The notes: generated from the letters alone by a model not told the origin. Counted from the stretch's first letter, positions 20,285 to 33,895 are shown. The stretch: DNA of 64,000 bases from Chamaecrista fasciculata (GCA_003254925.1 QANZ01046766.1:51628-115627), one strand, 5' to 3'. Program-made: numbers and translations.

Positions 20285-22043
20285 TGTTGGGAATCCTAGG
20301 CGCCTAAGGCAGCGGAAGCAAAAATAAAATTAATTAAAACGCCTAGGTCCTATGATTCCCGAACGGATCCGCTAGTAGAATTTAAAACTTTTGGTTAGTG
20401 TTATACCTCAGAGTCTCAAAACACAGGTTGTACGGGGCGAGTTCCACGGATCCACTCCCAGAGTTCTCCCTCTGCCAGTAATCCACACGAACAGTTTCTT
20501 TGCCACCGAGGTGCTAGCCTCCAAATTCTTTTCTCAAAAGAATTTCNNNNNNNNNNNNNNNNNNNNNNNNNNNNNNNNNNNNNNNNNNNNNNNNNNNNNN
20601 NNNNNNNNNNNNNNNNNNNNNNNNNNNNNNNNNNNNNNNNNNNNNNNNNNNNNNNNNNNNNNNNNNNNNNNNNNNNNNNNNNNNNNNNNNNNNNNNNNNN
20701 NNNNNNNNNNNNNNNNNNNNNNNNNNNNNNNNNNNNNNNNNNNNNNNNNNNNNNNNNNNNNNNNNNNNNNNNNNNNNNNNNNNNNNNNNNNNNNNNNNNN
20801 NNNNNNNNNNNNNNNNNNNNNNNNNNNNNNNNNNNNNNNNNNNNNNNNNNNNNNNNNNNNNNNNNNNNNNNNNNNNNNNNNNNNNNNNNNNNNNNNNNNN
20901 NNNNNNNNNNNNNNNNNNNNNNNNNNNNNNNNNNNNNNNNNNNNNNNNNNNNNNNNNNNNNNNNNNNNNNNNNNNNNNNNNNNNNNNNNNNNNNNNNNNN
21001 NNNNNNNNNNNNNNNNNNNNNNNNNNNNNNNNNNNNNNNNNNNNNNNNNNNNNNNNNNNNNNNNNNNNNNNNNNNNNNNNNNNNNNNNNNNNNNNNNNNN
21101 NNNNNNNNNNNNNNNNNNNNNNNNNNNNNNNNNNNNNNNNNNNNNNNNNNNNNNNNNNNNNNNNNNNNNNNNNNNNNNNNNNNNNNNNNNNNNNNNNNNN
21201 NNNNNNNNNNNNNNNNNNNNNNNNNNNNNNNNNNNNNNNNNNNNNNNNNNNNNNNNNNNNNNNNNNNNNNNNNNNNNNNNNNNNNNNNNNNNNNNNNNNN
21301 NNNNNNNNNNNNNNNNNNNNNNNNNNNNNNNNNNNNNNNNNNNNNNNNNNNNNNNNNNNNNNNNNNNNNNNNNNNNNNNNNNNNNNNNNNNNNNNNNNNN
21401 NNNNNNNNNNNNNNNNNNNNNNNACCTCAACTTCTCGATTCCTTGAGTAAGTCCCAAATCCCAGCGTGGCCACGCATTTTCCTGGACAGACTCATCGACG
21501 GCGCCAGTTAGATATCTCCCAAATTAATGAGGGACAAAATCCCATTTTGGCCAATCCACATCCCACTGCAGAGCAATCAACCAGCCCCATACTCAGCCCT
21601 TATAACTGCCCTGTTACGGGCAGCGTTAGACTAAGCCAAAGACTGACAACTGCAACGCTGGAATAGTCATTGACCTCAGGTCAAAGGCATCGCTCCAGGC
21701 GTACTAGGAGAAACTAGCTGATGACTAAACCCATGCAGGATTCTCCGGGTCAGTCCAGCAATTCGTAACCACCTTACGTAATTGCACCATGACTCTCGTC
21801 CCAGCATCTAGTGCGTGCATCTCATGCACCGAGGTCATGCTGGTCTTAGTTCATTTTTGCTCCCACAAAAATAATCGACCAGGGACAATTTTAGATTAAT
21901 TATCTCATAATTAGACATGGACGTTATCATAGTAAACATGCGAATGATATGACAACACATTAATTTATCTTCCATAAATTAATAATATGTTCACAACATA
22001 TTTATCAAATAAAATGATTGGCCCTAGGGCACAATCTCCAACA
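20285..22043 (-). repeat. copia LTR 'a', full-length span containing an assembly gap
   Basis: It starts TGTTGGGAATCC and ends GGGCACAATCTCCAACA, the standard limits of this LTR family, in the same orientation as copia-1. Bases 20547-21423 are N. The neighbouring 5-mers AAATG and GATAG do not match, so no TSD is visible. Neither PBS nor PPT flanks it, so it is a solo LTR or recombination product. Confidence 0.75.
20547..21423. other. Assembly gap (877 N)
   Basis: A continuous run of N. LTR sequence on both sides suggests the missing DNA is the AT-rich LTR interior. Confidence 0.99.
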
Positions 22044-23723
22044 GATAGAGCCCTATTTATAGTGTTCTCATTCCTAGTTTTAGGGAATCCTAATCCAATT
22101 AGGAAATCTCTAAGATATTGGATATCTTAAGATATCTCAATATATCTTTTGATTGATAATATTAGACCTAATATTATAATTCATAAATAAATAGGGCAAA
22201 TCGAATTTGAGTCTCAAAAATCAAATCTTGAGATCAAATCTTTATTTGCTCAAATCCTATTGGTTGGAATGAGTCATGAGGATTTGATTTTATAATTTAA
22301 ATATTACTTTAATAATTAAATATAAAAATCGACTTTAGCCTAGACCCAAACTCTAAAATGCAAGATCAAATCTTCCATCCCAAGAAAGGGGTAGGCGAAA
22401 TTCTCATGGAGTTTTTGGAGGAATTTTATAACAACCCAAACTCCTTAGGTAGTTATAACTAATTCCTAACAATTTTGAATAAAAGAATTACCTTAATATC
22501 TTTTAATTCAAATCCTATATCTTTTCCAAAAGATATTTATCTTATCTTTATTTAATTAATAAAAACAATTTCTATTAATAAAAACAAAGATAATGAGGCG
22601 CCACCCTCATCCTTTTATTTCCCAATTTTAGTGAATTTAATAAATCAATAATTCCCTAATTTTTAGGAAACTTATTTAATTTATTTATTCACTAATATTT
22701 TAATTGTAAAACTATTTAACAATTAATTTAAATTTAAATTTGTCCAACAAATTTAAAACCTCAATCATAGATATTTATTTAAGACAAGATTTAATGTCCT
22801 AAGACATTTAACTATGTCCTAAATTGTGTCACCTAAGTGACTCACGAATTAACCCTAATTCGTGTCCCAAAATTAGCATCTTGATCCTGCTCATGTGTGA
22901 CCCAGCAGGCCTCACGTGAAGTTGGCAGCAAGTCATCTTATGACTCACAAGTCGTGAGCGGACTCTAGCAAGCCATCACGACTACCCAAAACACGGGAGT
23001 TATCGCTTTAACGTTTTAACGATTTAACCTAAATACCACCTTGTCATAATTCCTATTGTCTCACGATATTTTGGTCATGGATCAGGCACGGGAATGTCAT
23101 CCAAAATCCAAACCACAACTTTCTCGATTTCCTGAGTTAGTCCCAATTCCCAGCGTGGCCACGCATTTCTTGGACAGACTCATCGAGGGCGCCAGTTAAA
23201 TATCTCTCATCTTAAATGAGGGACAAAATCCCATCTTGGTCAACCACATTCCTTTGCACGGTAATCAACCAAACCCGTACCTAGCCTGTATGGCTACCCT
23301 GCTACGGGTAACGTTGGACTAGGCCAAAGTTTGACAACTACAATGCCGGAATAGTCAAGACCTCAGGTCTAAGGCTATCGTGACAGGTGTACAGGAGAGG
23401 CTCGCTTATGACTAAACCCATGCAGGACTCTCCGGGTCGGTCCAGCAACTTGTAACCCTTACATAATTGCACCATGACTCTCGAGAAGCATCTAGTGCAT
23501 GTATCTCTATACACCGAGGTCATGCTGGTCTTGGTTCATTTACGCTCCCACGTGAATGATCGACCAGGGACAGTTTTAGATTAATTATCATAGAATTAAT
23601 CAAGGATTGTTATCATAGTAAACACGCTAATAATATGATAACCATTAATTTATCTCCATAAATTAATTAATATGTTCAAAACATATTTATAAAATGATTG
23701 GCCCTAGGGCACAATCTCCAACA
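22044..23723 (-). repeat. copia LTR 'b', lacking its PBS-proximal third
   Basis: It begins inside an LTR ('gatagagccctatttatagtg', a TATA-like CTATAAAT on the minus strand) and continues to the canonical end ACAATCTCCAACA at 23723. It follows LTR 'a' without any spacer and abuts a gag fragment at 23724. Confidence 0.75.
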
Positions 23724-24020
23724 ATCATCTCATATGCCCCTTTGTTCTCCAAGTTCTTCTGAATCTCGGGAACCATGGTAACGAGCATAAGACAGGAAAC
23801 GTCCACAGAGTCATTATGATGCTTCTCATAAGCATCCTTCTGAGCTCTTGGAGCATTTGCAGCAGGCTGTTCAGGGATGGGGTTGTCTAGGACGTAGAGT
23901 TTTCTCTCCTGGGTGAGAACAATTCTCACATTTATGTACCAGTCGAGAAAGTTAGTCCCAGTTAGTTTGTCCTTCTCAAGGACAGATCGCAGTGATAGTG
24001 ATGAAACGTTTGTTGCATTT
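23724..24020 (-). pseudogene. gag: copia-2 gag N-terminal fragment
   Basis: Minus-strand frames give KDKLTGTNFLDWY, RIVLTQERKLYVLD and SVDVSCLMLVTMVPEIQKNL, then break at GAYEMI where LTR 'b' begins. The expected start codon context is damaged: the ATG near 24020 is one base out of frame with the conserved N-terminus. About 85 residues of Gag remain, without zinc knuckle. The fusion to an LTR end implies deletion or illegitimate recombination that removed the rest of gag and all of pol. Confidence 0.8.
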
Positions 24021-25560
24021 GATTCTACAATTGAGATATGTAAAGTTTAATTAGCAAGAAAATAAAATATATATCCACCATTTTATAAAACCAAGTAAAA
24101 TTTATTATTAGTGGCTAAGACCCATATTTCACCAAAGTCTACCGTCGCGGAGGGCGATCATGCACCCCTTGGCAATTTAGGTAGGTAACTCTTTACCAAT
24201 CACATCTCTATGTGACTCTTAGATCTTTATGGGACTGTATCATCATATGATACGGCATGTTTATCCCATCTAATGCCTTGAGGCCCAAAACCGTTTTGAT
24301 AGCCCCATTAAGTCACACAATCAAACTTGTGAATGGCAAGGCCCAAGCGACGAGGCCGAAGCCCAGCCCCATATCATCAAGGCCTCACTTAAACACGTGT
24401 CGCGGAGGGCGATCACCGCATTTAATGATCCAAGACTTCAATGGGCGTCGAACTGAAAACCTCCATTCACCCGTGTCTCCTCAAGGTCAAGGTAGATACG
24501 TGTCGCGGAGGGCGATCACCGCTCTACGATGAACAAGATTTCAACAGGGTGTTTTATTGACGGCATTAAAACTTAAGATTTTCTAAAAGGGTTTGATTTT
24601 TAAAGAAAGTTTCTTTTTATAGTTTAATTTTAAAACTCCTTTTAAAATTAAACGAGTCATGCCACATGTTTATCACCCCATGTATCACATACATATATAA
24701 ACATGTGCACGGATCTTGCATCATATGCAAAATCCCACGCTCGTATTGTATACGTAGTTGTTGCGCCAAAACGGGGTAAATAGCATGTTAAAATCGCGTT
24801 CTAAACATACATCTAGCGCTATGTATTACATACAAACTAAATGTAAAACAGATATATATCGTGTTTAGATATGGCCCACCTATCCTAATAATTCTCCCAA
24901 GCCAATGAGAGAATTTTTTCTAAAAAGAAAAGTAAAATTACAAGAGAGTAAACCCCAGTTACATAGAGGTATAAACTGAAAAGTAAAATTACATCGGATA
25001 GAGGGAGACGACACGCTGGCCGTATACAACAAAAACCTAGAGCCATATCCAACACCACACAATTACATATATGAACAATTCATACAATTATGTCAAACAC
25101 GATATATTTGCAACACAGATCAAAAACGATTTTTGTAGGTGTTTAAATTAGGGTTGTGCAATTTTAACATGCCTTTTTCTTGAAATTAGGCCCATTATCA
25201 ATAATTATAAAATTCAGGAATCATATTCAAGAATTTTAATTATTGACCCAAAAATTTTAAAATTCATAATTTTATTAATTTTTCAGTCATCCACATAATA
25301 TTATAATTAAAACACTTTTAATCATAATTATATGGGAATTTCGACTTTGGCCTAAATTTACAAGAAAACTTTTCAAATCAATCCAATTGATTTCTTTATG
25401 TATCACATACATAAATTTGCACCTTTTCTTGTAGATTCAATTTTAAGAAAAATATTCTGTGGGTTTTTTTGTAAAACCAAAAACAAGATTGAAACAGGTA
25501 AAACACGCCAAGCATACATCACATGTACACAAAATATGATTTTAAATCCAGGACTAGCGT
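24021..25560 (-). other. copia-2 leader
   Basis: It is collinear with the leaders of copia-1 and copia-3. The three-copy GC-rich motif is present here in the version CGTCGCGGAGGGCGATC (near 24145, 24399 and 24502), one G longer than in copia-1. No gene. Confidence 0.75.
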
Positions 25561-25573
25561 GGCTCTGATACCA
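25561..25573 (-). promoter_or_regulatory. copia-2 primer binding site (tRNA-iMet)
   Basis: The minus strand reads TGGTATCAGAGCC, one base from the LTR at 25575. Confidence 0.93.
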
Positions 25574-25574
25574 C

Positions 25575-27642
25575 TGTTGGGAAATCCCGGGGCAAAACAC
25601 GCAGCGGAAGCAAAAGTAAAACAAAAAAAACTTGCGCTCCCCAGGAATTTCCCATCCTGAGATCCGCTAGTTGAATTTAAAACCAGATACGAAAAGTGTT
25701 ATACCTCAAGCTTTCAATCGGATGGTTAAACTTGGTTAGTTTGAGAAGTCCGTTTCCACGTCCTTCCTCCACCGGTAATCCACACGAACAGATTCCCGAA
25801 CACGAGGTGCTAGCCTACAGTTGTTGAACTCAAGAACTCCTTCTTTGAATTCAGGCTAGGTGGCGCAACAATGGAGGAGATAGCAACCAAACTCCTTTTG
25901 TTCTTCTTCTCCCAAAAACCCTAGGAACCCACAACTTCGAATTTCTCTCTAACTCCTTAGAAGAAAATCGACTTCTCTCTCTAGGAAGGTGGGTGGCGAA
26001 ATTTTCACTCTCTACAAAGGAAGAAAATCGACTTGCCAAAGTGAATTAGGGTTTCTCACATGTGTGTGTGTGTTAGGCGACTTTCTTAGCATATAATTAC
26101 CAAAATTATGGTAATTTTATAAATATAAAATCATGATATTACAATAATATCATATCTTTAAGACTTGAATATCTAATTAAAATATTACCATAATATTTTA
26201 ATTCAAATTCAAATTGCTATCTCAGAGAATCAAATGGAAGATCAAATCTTCAATGGGACCCATCTTGAGATAGGCGCCTAACACCTTCAATTTATTGGAA
26301 TTTTATAAATAAAAAATAACTCCTAAAATTAGGAAGTCATAACCAACTTATTTTATCCCAATGTTTTTGAATTAAAATATTACCATAATATCTTTAATTC
26401 AAATTTTGAATTCTGAATTTAAATTCTTTATTGAATTAAAATATTACCCCAATATCTTAATTCAAATCTTGAATTTCAAATTCAAATTCAAACTCATGAT
26501 TTAAATTAATAAAACATTTTTATTAATTAAATCTCCTTAAAAGAGGCGCCACCCTCTATGCCAATATTAGTGAATTTTATAAATCAATAATCTCCTAACT
26601 TTTAGGAAACTTATTTGATTTATTATTCCTAATATTTTAATTGTAAATAATTAATCTCTATTAATCATTTAACAATTATTTAAACTGTAGAAAATTTAAG
26701 ACAAGACATAATGTCCCAGACATTTCCTCTGTGTCTTAAATTAGGCCACCGGAGTGACGCACGAATTACCCTAATTCGTGTCCCTTATAAAGTGTGCTCT
26801 AATCCTGCTCGTGTGTGACCCAGCAGGCCCCACGTGAAGTTGGCAGTAGGTCATCCCCATGTCCTACAAGTCGTGAGCGGACTCTAGCAAGCCATCACGA
26901 CTACCCAAAACAAGTGAGTGATCGTTTGTTACCAAAACCGATTTAACCTTCGTACCTCCTTGACACCGACCCTATTATTCTGCGATATCTTGGTTATGGA
27001 TCAGGCACAGGAAAGTCATCCATGATCTAAACCTTTACTTTCTCGATCTCCTTGAGTAAGTCCCAATATACTGAGTGCCACTCTTTCGTTGGACAGACTC
27101 ATCGAGGGCGCCAGTAAGATATCTCCTATCTTATGGGGAACAAAATCCCTATTTTGGTCAGTCCACATTCCTCAGCACGGCAATCAACCAAACCCGTACT
27201 TAGCCCTTATGGCTACCCTGCTACGGGCAACGTTAGACTAAGCCAAAGTCTGACAACTGCAACGCCGGAATAATGATGACCTCAGGTCTAAGGCGTCGTG
27301 ATAAGCGTACAGGAGAGGCAAGCTGATGACTAAACCCATGCAGGACGCTCCGGGTCAGTCCAGCAACTCGTAACCCCTTACGTAATTGCACCATGACTCT
27401 CGTTCCAGCATCTAGTGCGTTCATCCCTATGCACCGAGGTCATGCTGATCTTAGTTCATTTTCGCTCCCACGAAAACAATCGATCAGGGACAGTTTTAGA
27501 TTAATTATCTTATAATTAATCACGGACGTTATCACAGTAAACATGCTAATAATGTGAAAACCATTAATTCATCTCTATAAATTAATCCATATGTTCATAA
27601 CATACATAAAAGAGGATTGGCCCTAGGGCACAGTTCCCAACA
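25575..27642 (-). repeat. copia-2 5' LTR 'c' (2068 bp)
   Basis: Starts TGTTGGGAAATCC and ends CAGTTCCCAACA on the plus strand; the GATTGGCCCTAGGGCACA block precedes the end. It is the left arm of an inverted repeat with LTR 'd'. Confidence 0.87.
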
Positions 27643-29470
27643 ACAAGTTGCTGGACTGACTCGGAGAGTCCTGCATGGGTTTAGTCATTAGCTAGCCTCT
27701 CCCTCTACACCTGTCACGATGCCTTAGACCTGAGGTCTTGACTATTCTGGCGTTGTAGTTGTCAAACTTTGTCCTAGTCTAACGTTGCCCGTAGCAGGGT
27801 AGCCATAAGGGCTAGGTACGGGTTTGGTTGATTGCAGTGCTGAGGAATGTGGTTGACCAAGATGTGATTTTGTCCCTCATAAATATGAGAGATGTCTAAC
27901 TGGCGCCCTCGAAGAGTTTGTCCAAGGAAAGAGTGGCCACTCAGTAAATTGGGACTAACTCAAGAAGATCGAGAAAGTTGTGGTTTGGATTAAGGATGAC
28001 CTTCCCGTGCCTTATCCAGAACCAAGATATCGTGTGACAATAGGGTCTATGACAAGGTGGTACTAAGGTTAAATCGGTCATTTTGATAAAACGATAACTC
28101 ACGTGTTTTGGGTAGTCGTGATGGCTTGCTAGAGTCCGCTCTCGACTTGTGAGTCATAGGGATGGCTTCCTGCCAATTACACGTGGGGCCTGCTGGGTCA
28201 CACATGAGCAGGATCTAGACACCGCTTAAAGGGACACGAATTAGGGTTAATTCCTGAGTCACTCCGGTGACACGATTTAAGACATAGCTAAATGTCTGGG
28301 ACATAAAGTCTTGTCTTAAATAAAATCTACAAGTGTGATGTTTAAATTTGTGGGACAAATTTAAATATATTAATTGTCAAATAGTTAATGGGATTAATCT
28401 ATTTACAATTATAATATTAGGGAATAATAAATTAGATAAGGTTCCTTAAAGTTATGAGATTATTGATTTATTAAATTCACTAATATTAGGATAAATTGGA
28501 TAGAGGGTGGCGCCTCTTTTAGCTTGATTTTAATCAATGGAAATTTTTTATTAATTAAAGTCATGAATTGGATTTGAATTTGAATTCAAGATTTGTTTTG
28601 ATTTCAAGATTCAAATTTTGAATTAAAGATATTAGAGTAATATCTTAATTCAATATTGTTAGGAAATAAATAACTTGGTTATAACTTCCTAAGAGTTAGG
28701 AATGTTATTTTGATTTATTAAATTTCTTAAATATTGGGGAGGATAGGCGCATGGCTTGTGGGACCAAGGAGGAAGATTTGATCTTCCATTTTGATTCTCA
28801 AAGATTGCATTTTGAATTCAATTAAGATATTAAGGTAGTATTTTAATTAAGAATTCAAGTCCTAAAATTATAATATTATTAAAATCTTATAATTTTATAA
28901 TTTGATAATCCATTAATTTAGGGATTCCCTAAATTATAATTATCAATTCCCCAACTCTATAAATACCTAGAGGAAGTCGACTTGGCCTTCACTTGTGCAT
29001 TCAAGAGAGAGAAAGTCTAGGCTCCCTAACTTGTAGAGAGAGAGAAGTCGAATTTCTATAAGAACTAGAGAGAGAATTCAACTTGAACCCTAATTAGGGT
29101 TTTGAGAGAGAAAACAAGAAAGTGTTCTTGAGTTCTTGCTTCACCATATATTCTTGGTTCCAGAATTGTTCTTGATAACCAAGAACCGTAGATTGGAGTC
29201 CCGAGTTCTTTTGGAGAAAAGAACTGAAGGCTAGCACCTTGATGTCAACAAACTGTTCGTGTGGATTACCGGCAGAGGAAGAATACTTGGAGTGGGCTTC
29301 TCGGGATCGCATCATTCAACCGCGTCGATTGAAACTTTGAGGTATAACTTTTTCCTTCACCGGTTTAATTCCTGCTAGCGGATCCGTAAGGAAATCACCT
29401 TTTGTTTTTGCGCCTGTTTTAATTTTTTTTTATTTTTCGCTTCCCCTGCGCGCACCGTGATTCCCCAACA
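27643..29470 (+). repeat. copia LTR 'd', inverted relative to 'c', 5'-truncated
   Basis: It is the reverse complement of LTR sequence, from the 'gttgctggactgactcgg' block to the end CCCCAACA. The first ~270 bp of a complete LTR are missing. A plus-strand TATA box CTATAAATA lies at 28957-28965. It joins LTR 'c' directly and is followed by LTR 'e'. Confidence 0.8.
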
Positions 29471-29942
29471 TCGAACTAACCCAAAAACTTAGGGATAAAA
29501 GGGCGAGTTGTGTGTGAGAGTAATGAGAGGCGAAAAACTAGAGTAAGTGTGGCCACGAAATTCGTTCTTGGTAGGGTGCTCATCTTTTGAGTTTTGGTGA
29601 GAAATTTTTGAGGAAAAATCCCATACTAGTGCGCCACTTTGATCCTTGGATTTTTCAAGAAGTGTTCTTGAAATTTCAAGATTTGTAGATTGGTTCCCAT
29701 AATCTCTTGGAGAAGAGATTGGACGCTAGCACCTGAGTATCTGCCAAACTGTTCGTGTGGATCACCGGCAGAGGAAGGACACGAGTCTGTGGACTTCTTG
29801 GAATTGCAATTATTCAAGCATCCGTTTGTTTTAGGTAAACATCTTATCTCACTGGTATAAACACAATTAGTGGATCCTGTGGAGGAGATTATAAAATTTT
29901 AATTTTACCTTTTCCGCTGCGTTTGCTCCATAATCTCCAACA
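29471..29942 (+). repeat. copia LTR 'e', 3'-terminal fragment of another subfamily
   Basis: It contains the LTR-specific block AACTGTTCGTGTGGATCACC (29743-29762) and ends ATAATCTCCAACA. Only the last ~470 bp are present, diverged from LTR 'd'. Confidence 0.68.
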
Positions 29943-32900
29943 CATACAACCCATATCACATAACACATCATCAAACTGATAATACAGTATATTTACAACT
30001 AGCGCTGCTTAAACATTCAGAGTCTCACAGTTGGAAGTGTAACTGTCAATTCTAGTATCATTCAGTCAACGCAACCATCATTTCAACATAACCAAGTGAA
30101 CTATCAGGAAATCTCTTACATAATCAAGTTGCACAAAAATAATACTACACGATACCCAAATCTCTTCCCTAAGTACTAGTGGAGCAGACAAATCTAGAGT
30201 TCATACAAACTTTACTCAAAACCAAAATCACCCACATGGACAATGATGTGGGCTTCAAGTCAGCTCCCTCTCGGAGCAGATGAAGTGGCCTGATCAACAC
30301 CTGGATCTGAAATTGTAAAAGGAAAGGGGTGAGTCGAACTCAGTGAGCGGCTAACCCATCTCGGTCGTGGTGTACGGCTCCACCACGTTTGGTAAGGGGT
30401 AGCCAACCAGATTAACAATCATGAGCAAGGATAAAGCATATCTATGTCAATATACATCCAACTTCAATAACCCAACACAGACTACGGATTGAAACGCACA
30501 ACCAATTAAGTGACAATAGATAACAACGTAATGAGGGAGGACTGTAAAACATTCAAGTAAAACAAGGACTAAATAAATAAATATATAAACATTTGTTTGG
30601 AAAGGAGGCAAAAAGAGGAAACTAAACTTGTAGTAACAGAACTCAAGAAAAATAATAGAAAAGATCAAGTTTAAGAAAATAGCACAGTTTAGCAAGATTA
30701 TAAAGAACGATAACAATCTTTATTAAGGTTAAAATAGATTTAAGAACAAGTAAGAAACCCACTTTAAAGAATATAATTTATGAAATTGAAGATTTAAAAG
30801 GAAAACGCCCTTTCTTGGCATGAAATTTATAGTAATGTTTGCATTAGCACTATGAGGGAGATAATAAAGAAAATTCCAAGTTATGCAATGAGAATCACTT
30901 TAATAAAAGAGAAGGGTTTCATTGAAAGTACTGGTTTAGGACAATGATTCATATTCATAGAAAGGAAGGTAACAGATAAGTTGTAAAAATTTCCCAAAGA
31001 CAACTATATTTAAACATTCTCCTATAAAACAAGTATTAATACAAAGACAATCCAAAGTTGCCACCCCAACCATTAACACATGGCAATATCAAGCAAACTT
31101 AAATTCACAACTAATTAGGATTTCAAACAAGTTGCTCAATTTTATCAAAACTCAGCTGGGCGTTACGTATCGTCGTCCCCAGCATTCACATTCTCATTTC
31201 CAATTCCAACCTGGGCGTTACGTATCGCCGTCCCTAGGGGTTCCTCACTTTCATATCCATTTACTTACTTAGGTCCTTATCCACTGGGCATTACGTATCG
31301 CCGTCCCCATGGATTTCTCATTTCCATATTCATTTCCTTTCCTCTTGGGCGTTACGTATCGCCGTCCCCAAGAGGTTCTGCTCATGCATGAGGGCCATTT
31401 CCACCAAAAAAAACACATACAAACACAACACGATACAACACGAGAACAAATCAACTCAGCCAACTCATAACATACAATATACCAGGAAAGAAATAAACAT
31501 TTAATTCAGGATCCATACACATCATAAATGGATAGACAATTAGCAACCAGAACCAAACGATTATCATCAACACAGTTTCTCAGTGTAGTTCGGTTTTCCA
31601 TGGAGTTTATATTCAAACACAAGCACCTTTGAACATTAGAAATCTGTCAAAGAAATATGAATGAGTAGTAAATTAGTGTAGCATACAAGATCATCAATAC
31701 ACAAACATCCCTCAAGCGGGGCAGGGATAAGATAGCCACTCACCTCTACCAGGAGAATGGAAAACAACACCCTTTAACTTCTGATCAACAACAGATTTTG
31801 GCAAATCTATATACATAAGAACAAGAATTAAGTCAAACCACCTAGAAATTGATTCTCAAGTGACCCGAAGGTCCAATTCTATACAAATAGCTAAGGCAAG
31901 ACTTTCATTCATCACCCACTTCTCAACACCTATCCTAACTCCTAATGACACTGACCTAAAATCCTAAAATCCTAATCGAGCAACCAACAAGGGGCTTGGG
32001 TATAAATTTGGGAGCTTTATCAAGCGTTTAATAGCCACCAACTCAAGATTTGTATCAAGTAAGAGTCCAAAATTATAAACATAGGCCAATTGATACTTAG
32101 AATCTCCTTCAATATTTCCATCTAATCAAGTTCACAATTAATTACATTCTTTTACTACAAACACTATTAACATCATAACAAATTCTCATTTAAACCACCA
32201 AATTCATCAATTTTGGTAAATTCAAGAAGTGAGACACTTCCCTTATAAGGTCAAGAAAATGGAGATTTATTTTTTCCCACTTTAAATATCAGATTTTTGG
32301 TGCAAGTGCTTACAATATTAGTAGAGAAAGTCATTAAAACCATTCAAATAATCAATTTAGCTTAAAACCCAAATTTGACAACATCACTAAATTTTTAGAT
32401 TTTAGTTCTTCATTCCAAACTCAATATCAAGGTGAATACACATCTAGAATCATACTAGGAACTCATTCAAGTCATTAAAACCCACAGCTCCTCATAATCT
32501 CAAAGAATTTTACAAAAGTTCTCAATTTCGTCACTTTGAAACCCTAGAAGAAAAACAGCCCCAAAACTTGACTTTATGGAGTTTTAATAACTTCTAGAGG
32601 TGTCCAACATGATATACTATAATCAAAGAGTCCATTTCAAGCAAGAACATCAAGAAACAATGAAGAAATAGAAGAATTTCGGACATACCCCAAATTTGGC
32701 CGAAAACAGAGTATGGGAGAGGTTACCCTAGCTTGTGTGGCTTCCAAGATGATCATGGAGGTGTGGAGAAGGAAGGATGAAGCTCCATAATCAAGCTAAT
32801 ATCAGGGAGCAACCAGAAATTGAAGGGAACAAAAGAAATTAGCTCAAACACAATGGGGAAAAAAAGAGAAGAAAATGGACAAAAATGACACAAACCAAAT

Positions 32901-33442
32901 GAGGGGGGATGACGGTGGCTGTTTTCCGTTGAACGGCAGAGCTGGGAGGTTGCCGACGCCGTCTGTGGTGGTGGAGGGAGGCTGGTGCGCTTCCGGTGGT
33001 AGAGAATGAGAGTGAGGGTGATTGATGAAGCTTCTAGGGAAATTTGGAGAAGAAGGGTCGAATATTGGGGTAAAATGGTGATGGGGTTTATTTTATAATT
33101 TCAGAAAGTTAGGGGGGGCTGAAAAGGAGTTCTAACACAAGTTCCTGAGGCTGAAATCACAGAATCACCCAAAAATATTTCAATCTTTTCAAAACAGTCC
33201 CTTAAAACTCAAATTTGTAGGAATAAACGATTTGGACAAATCTTATATTGTTGGACTCGTCTCAAAGAGTGGATTATAATTATATAATTTGTTTTCAGAA
33301 ATTTTATCCTTAAAGTCATTTAGTTCTCGCTCGAAGGAATCTTTTGTCGGGTACTGAGACAAACCCAGATATTGCTTAATCTCTTTTTGCTCCCAAATTT
33401 TTACCACAAGTTTAATAAAATAAGGGGATTTCAAATGTGACA
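29943..33442 (-). repeat. Long gypsy-type LTR fragment (3.5 kb)
   Basis: The right limit reads on the minus strand TGTCACATTTGAAATCCCC, a plausible LTR start. The sequence is collinear, inverted, with 49150-52803 and with 56011-57379. The 49-kb copy ends GGTCGTGACA, so a complete LTR would be bounded by TGTCAC..GTGACA. The terminal part is missing at 29943. No PBS, PPT or coding sequence adjoins it. A short minus-strand frame at 33243-33443 lies inside the repeat and I do not interpret it as a gene. Confidence 0.62.
31158..31371 (+). repeat. Four spaced copies of GGGCGTTACGTATCGCCGTC
   Basis: Near-identical 23-bp copies start at 31158, 31213, 31287 and 31347, separated by unrelated 30-50 bp. 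The third has GGGCATT and the first CGTCGTC. They occur only in this copy of the gypsy LTR. Confidence 0.85.
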
Positions 33443-33895
33443 ATTAAAATTCTCAAAAGTTGGGTTTGTTATTTCTAACAATTATAATCTAAATACTCCA
33501 AACACAGGCCTAAAACTAGCCTAGAACTCTATCTAAAGCCTTAAAGACTTTTAACACTACTCTAATTCATCCTAAACTACACTATAAAATTCTGGAATCT
33601 CAAAAAACTGCAAGTTTTCATATAATATAAGGAATATTTCAATTGGGTGCATATTTTTGGATAGATAAGTGTTATTTCCAAGTAGAAGTAATTAAAACAA
33701 TAAAAAAGTTAGAGAAGGCTTGAGAATATGTTTGCATAATGTCTGTATTCAATGTATCGTACTAGGTTCTAGATTTCTTCTCCCCTTATTTAAAGAACTT
33801 TACCAAAACATTGTAGCAAGCCGCCCACCGCCCCCAAACCTAAGATCTAGGATTTCACTTTTGATCTTTGTGTCAACAATATAGAGATTCTACTG

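Noticed and set aside
20391-21473. Long open frames across the N run
   Set aside because: They exist only because N codons are not stops; the flanks are LTR.
31158-31371. CRISPR-like array of four spaced repeats
   Set aside because: Repeats are imperfect, spacers are irregular in length, and the context is a plant LTR.
30447-33443. Several 60-90 codon frames (for example 30447-30716 and 33243-33443)
   Set aside because: They lie in a repeated gypsy LTR, show no domain and are not preserved as frames in the inverted copies.
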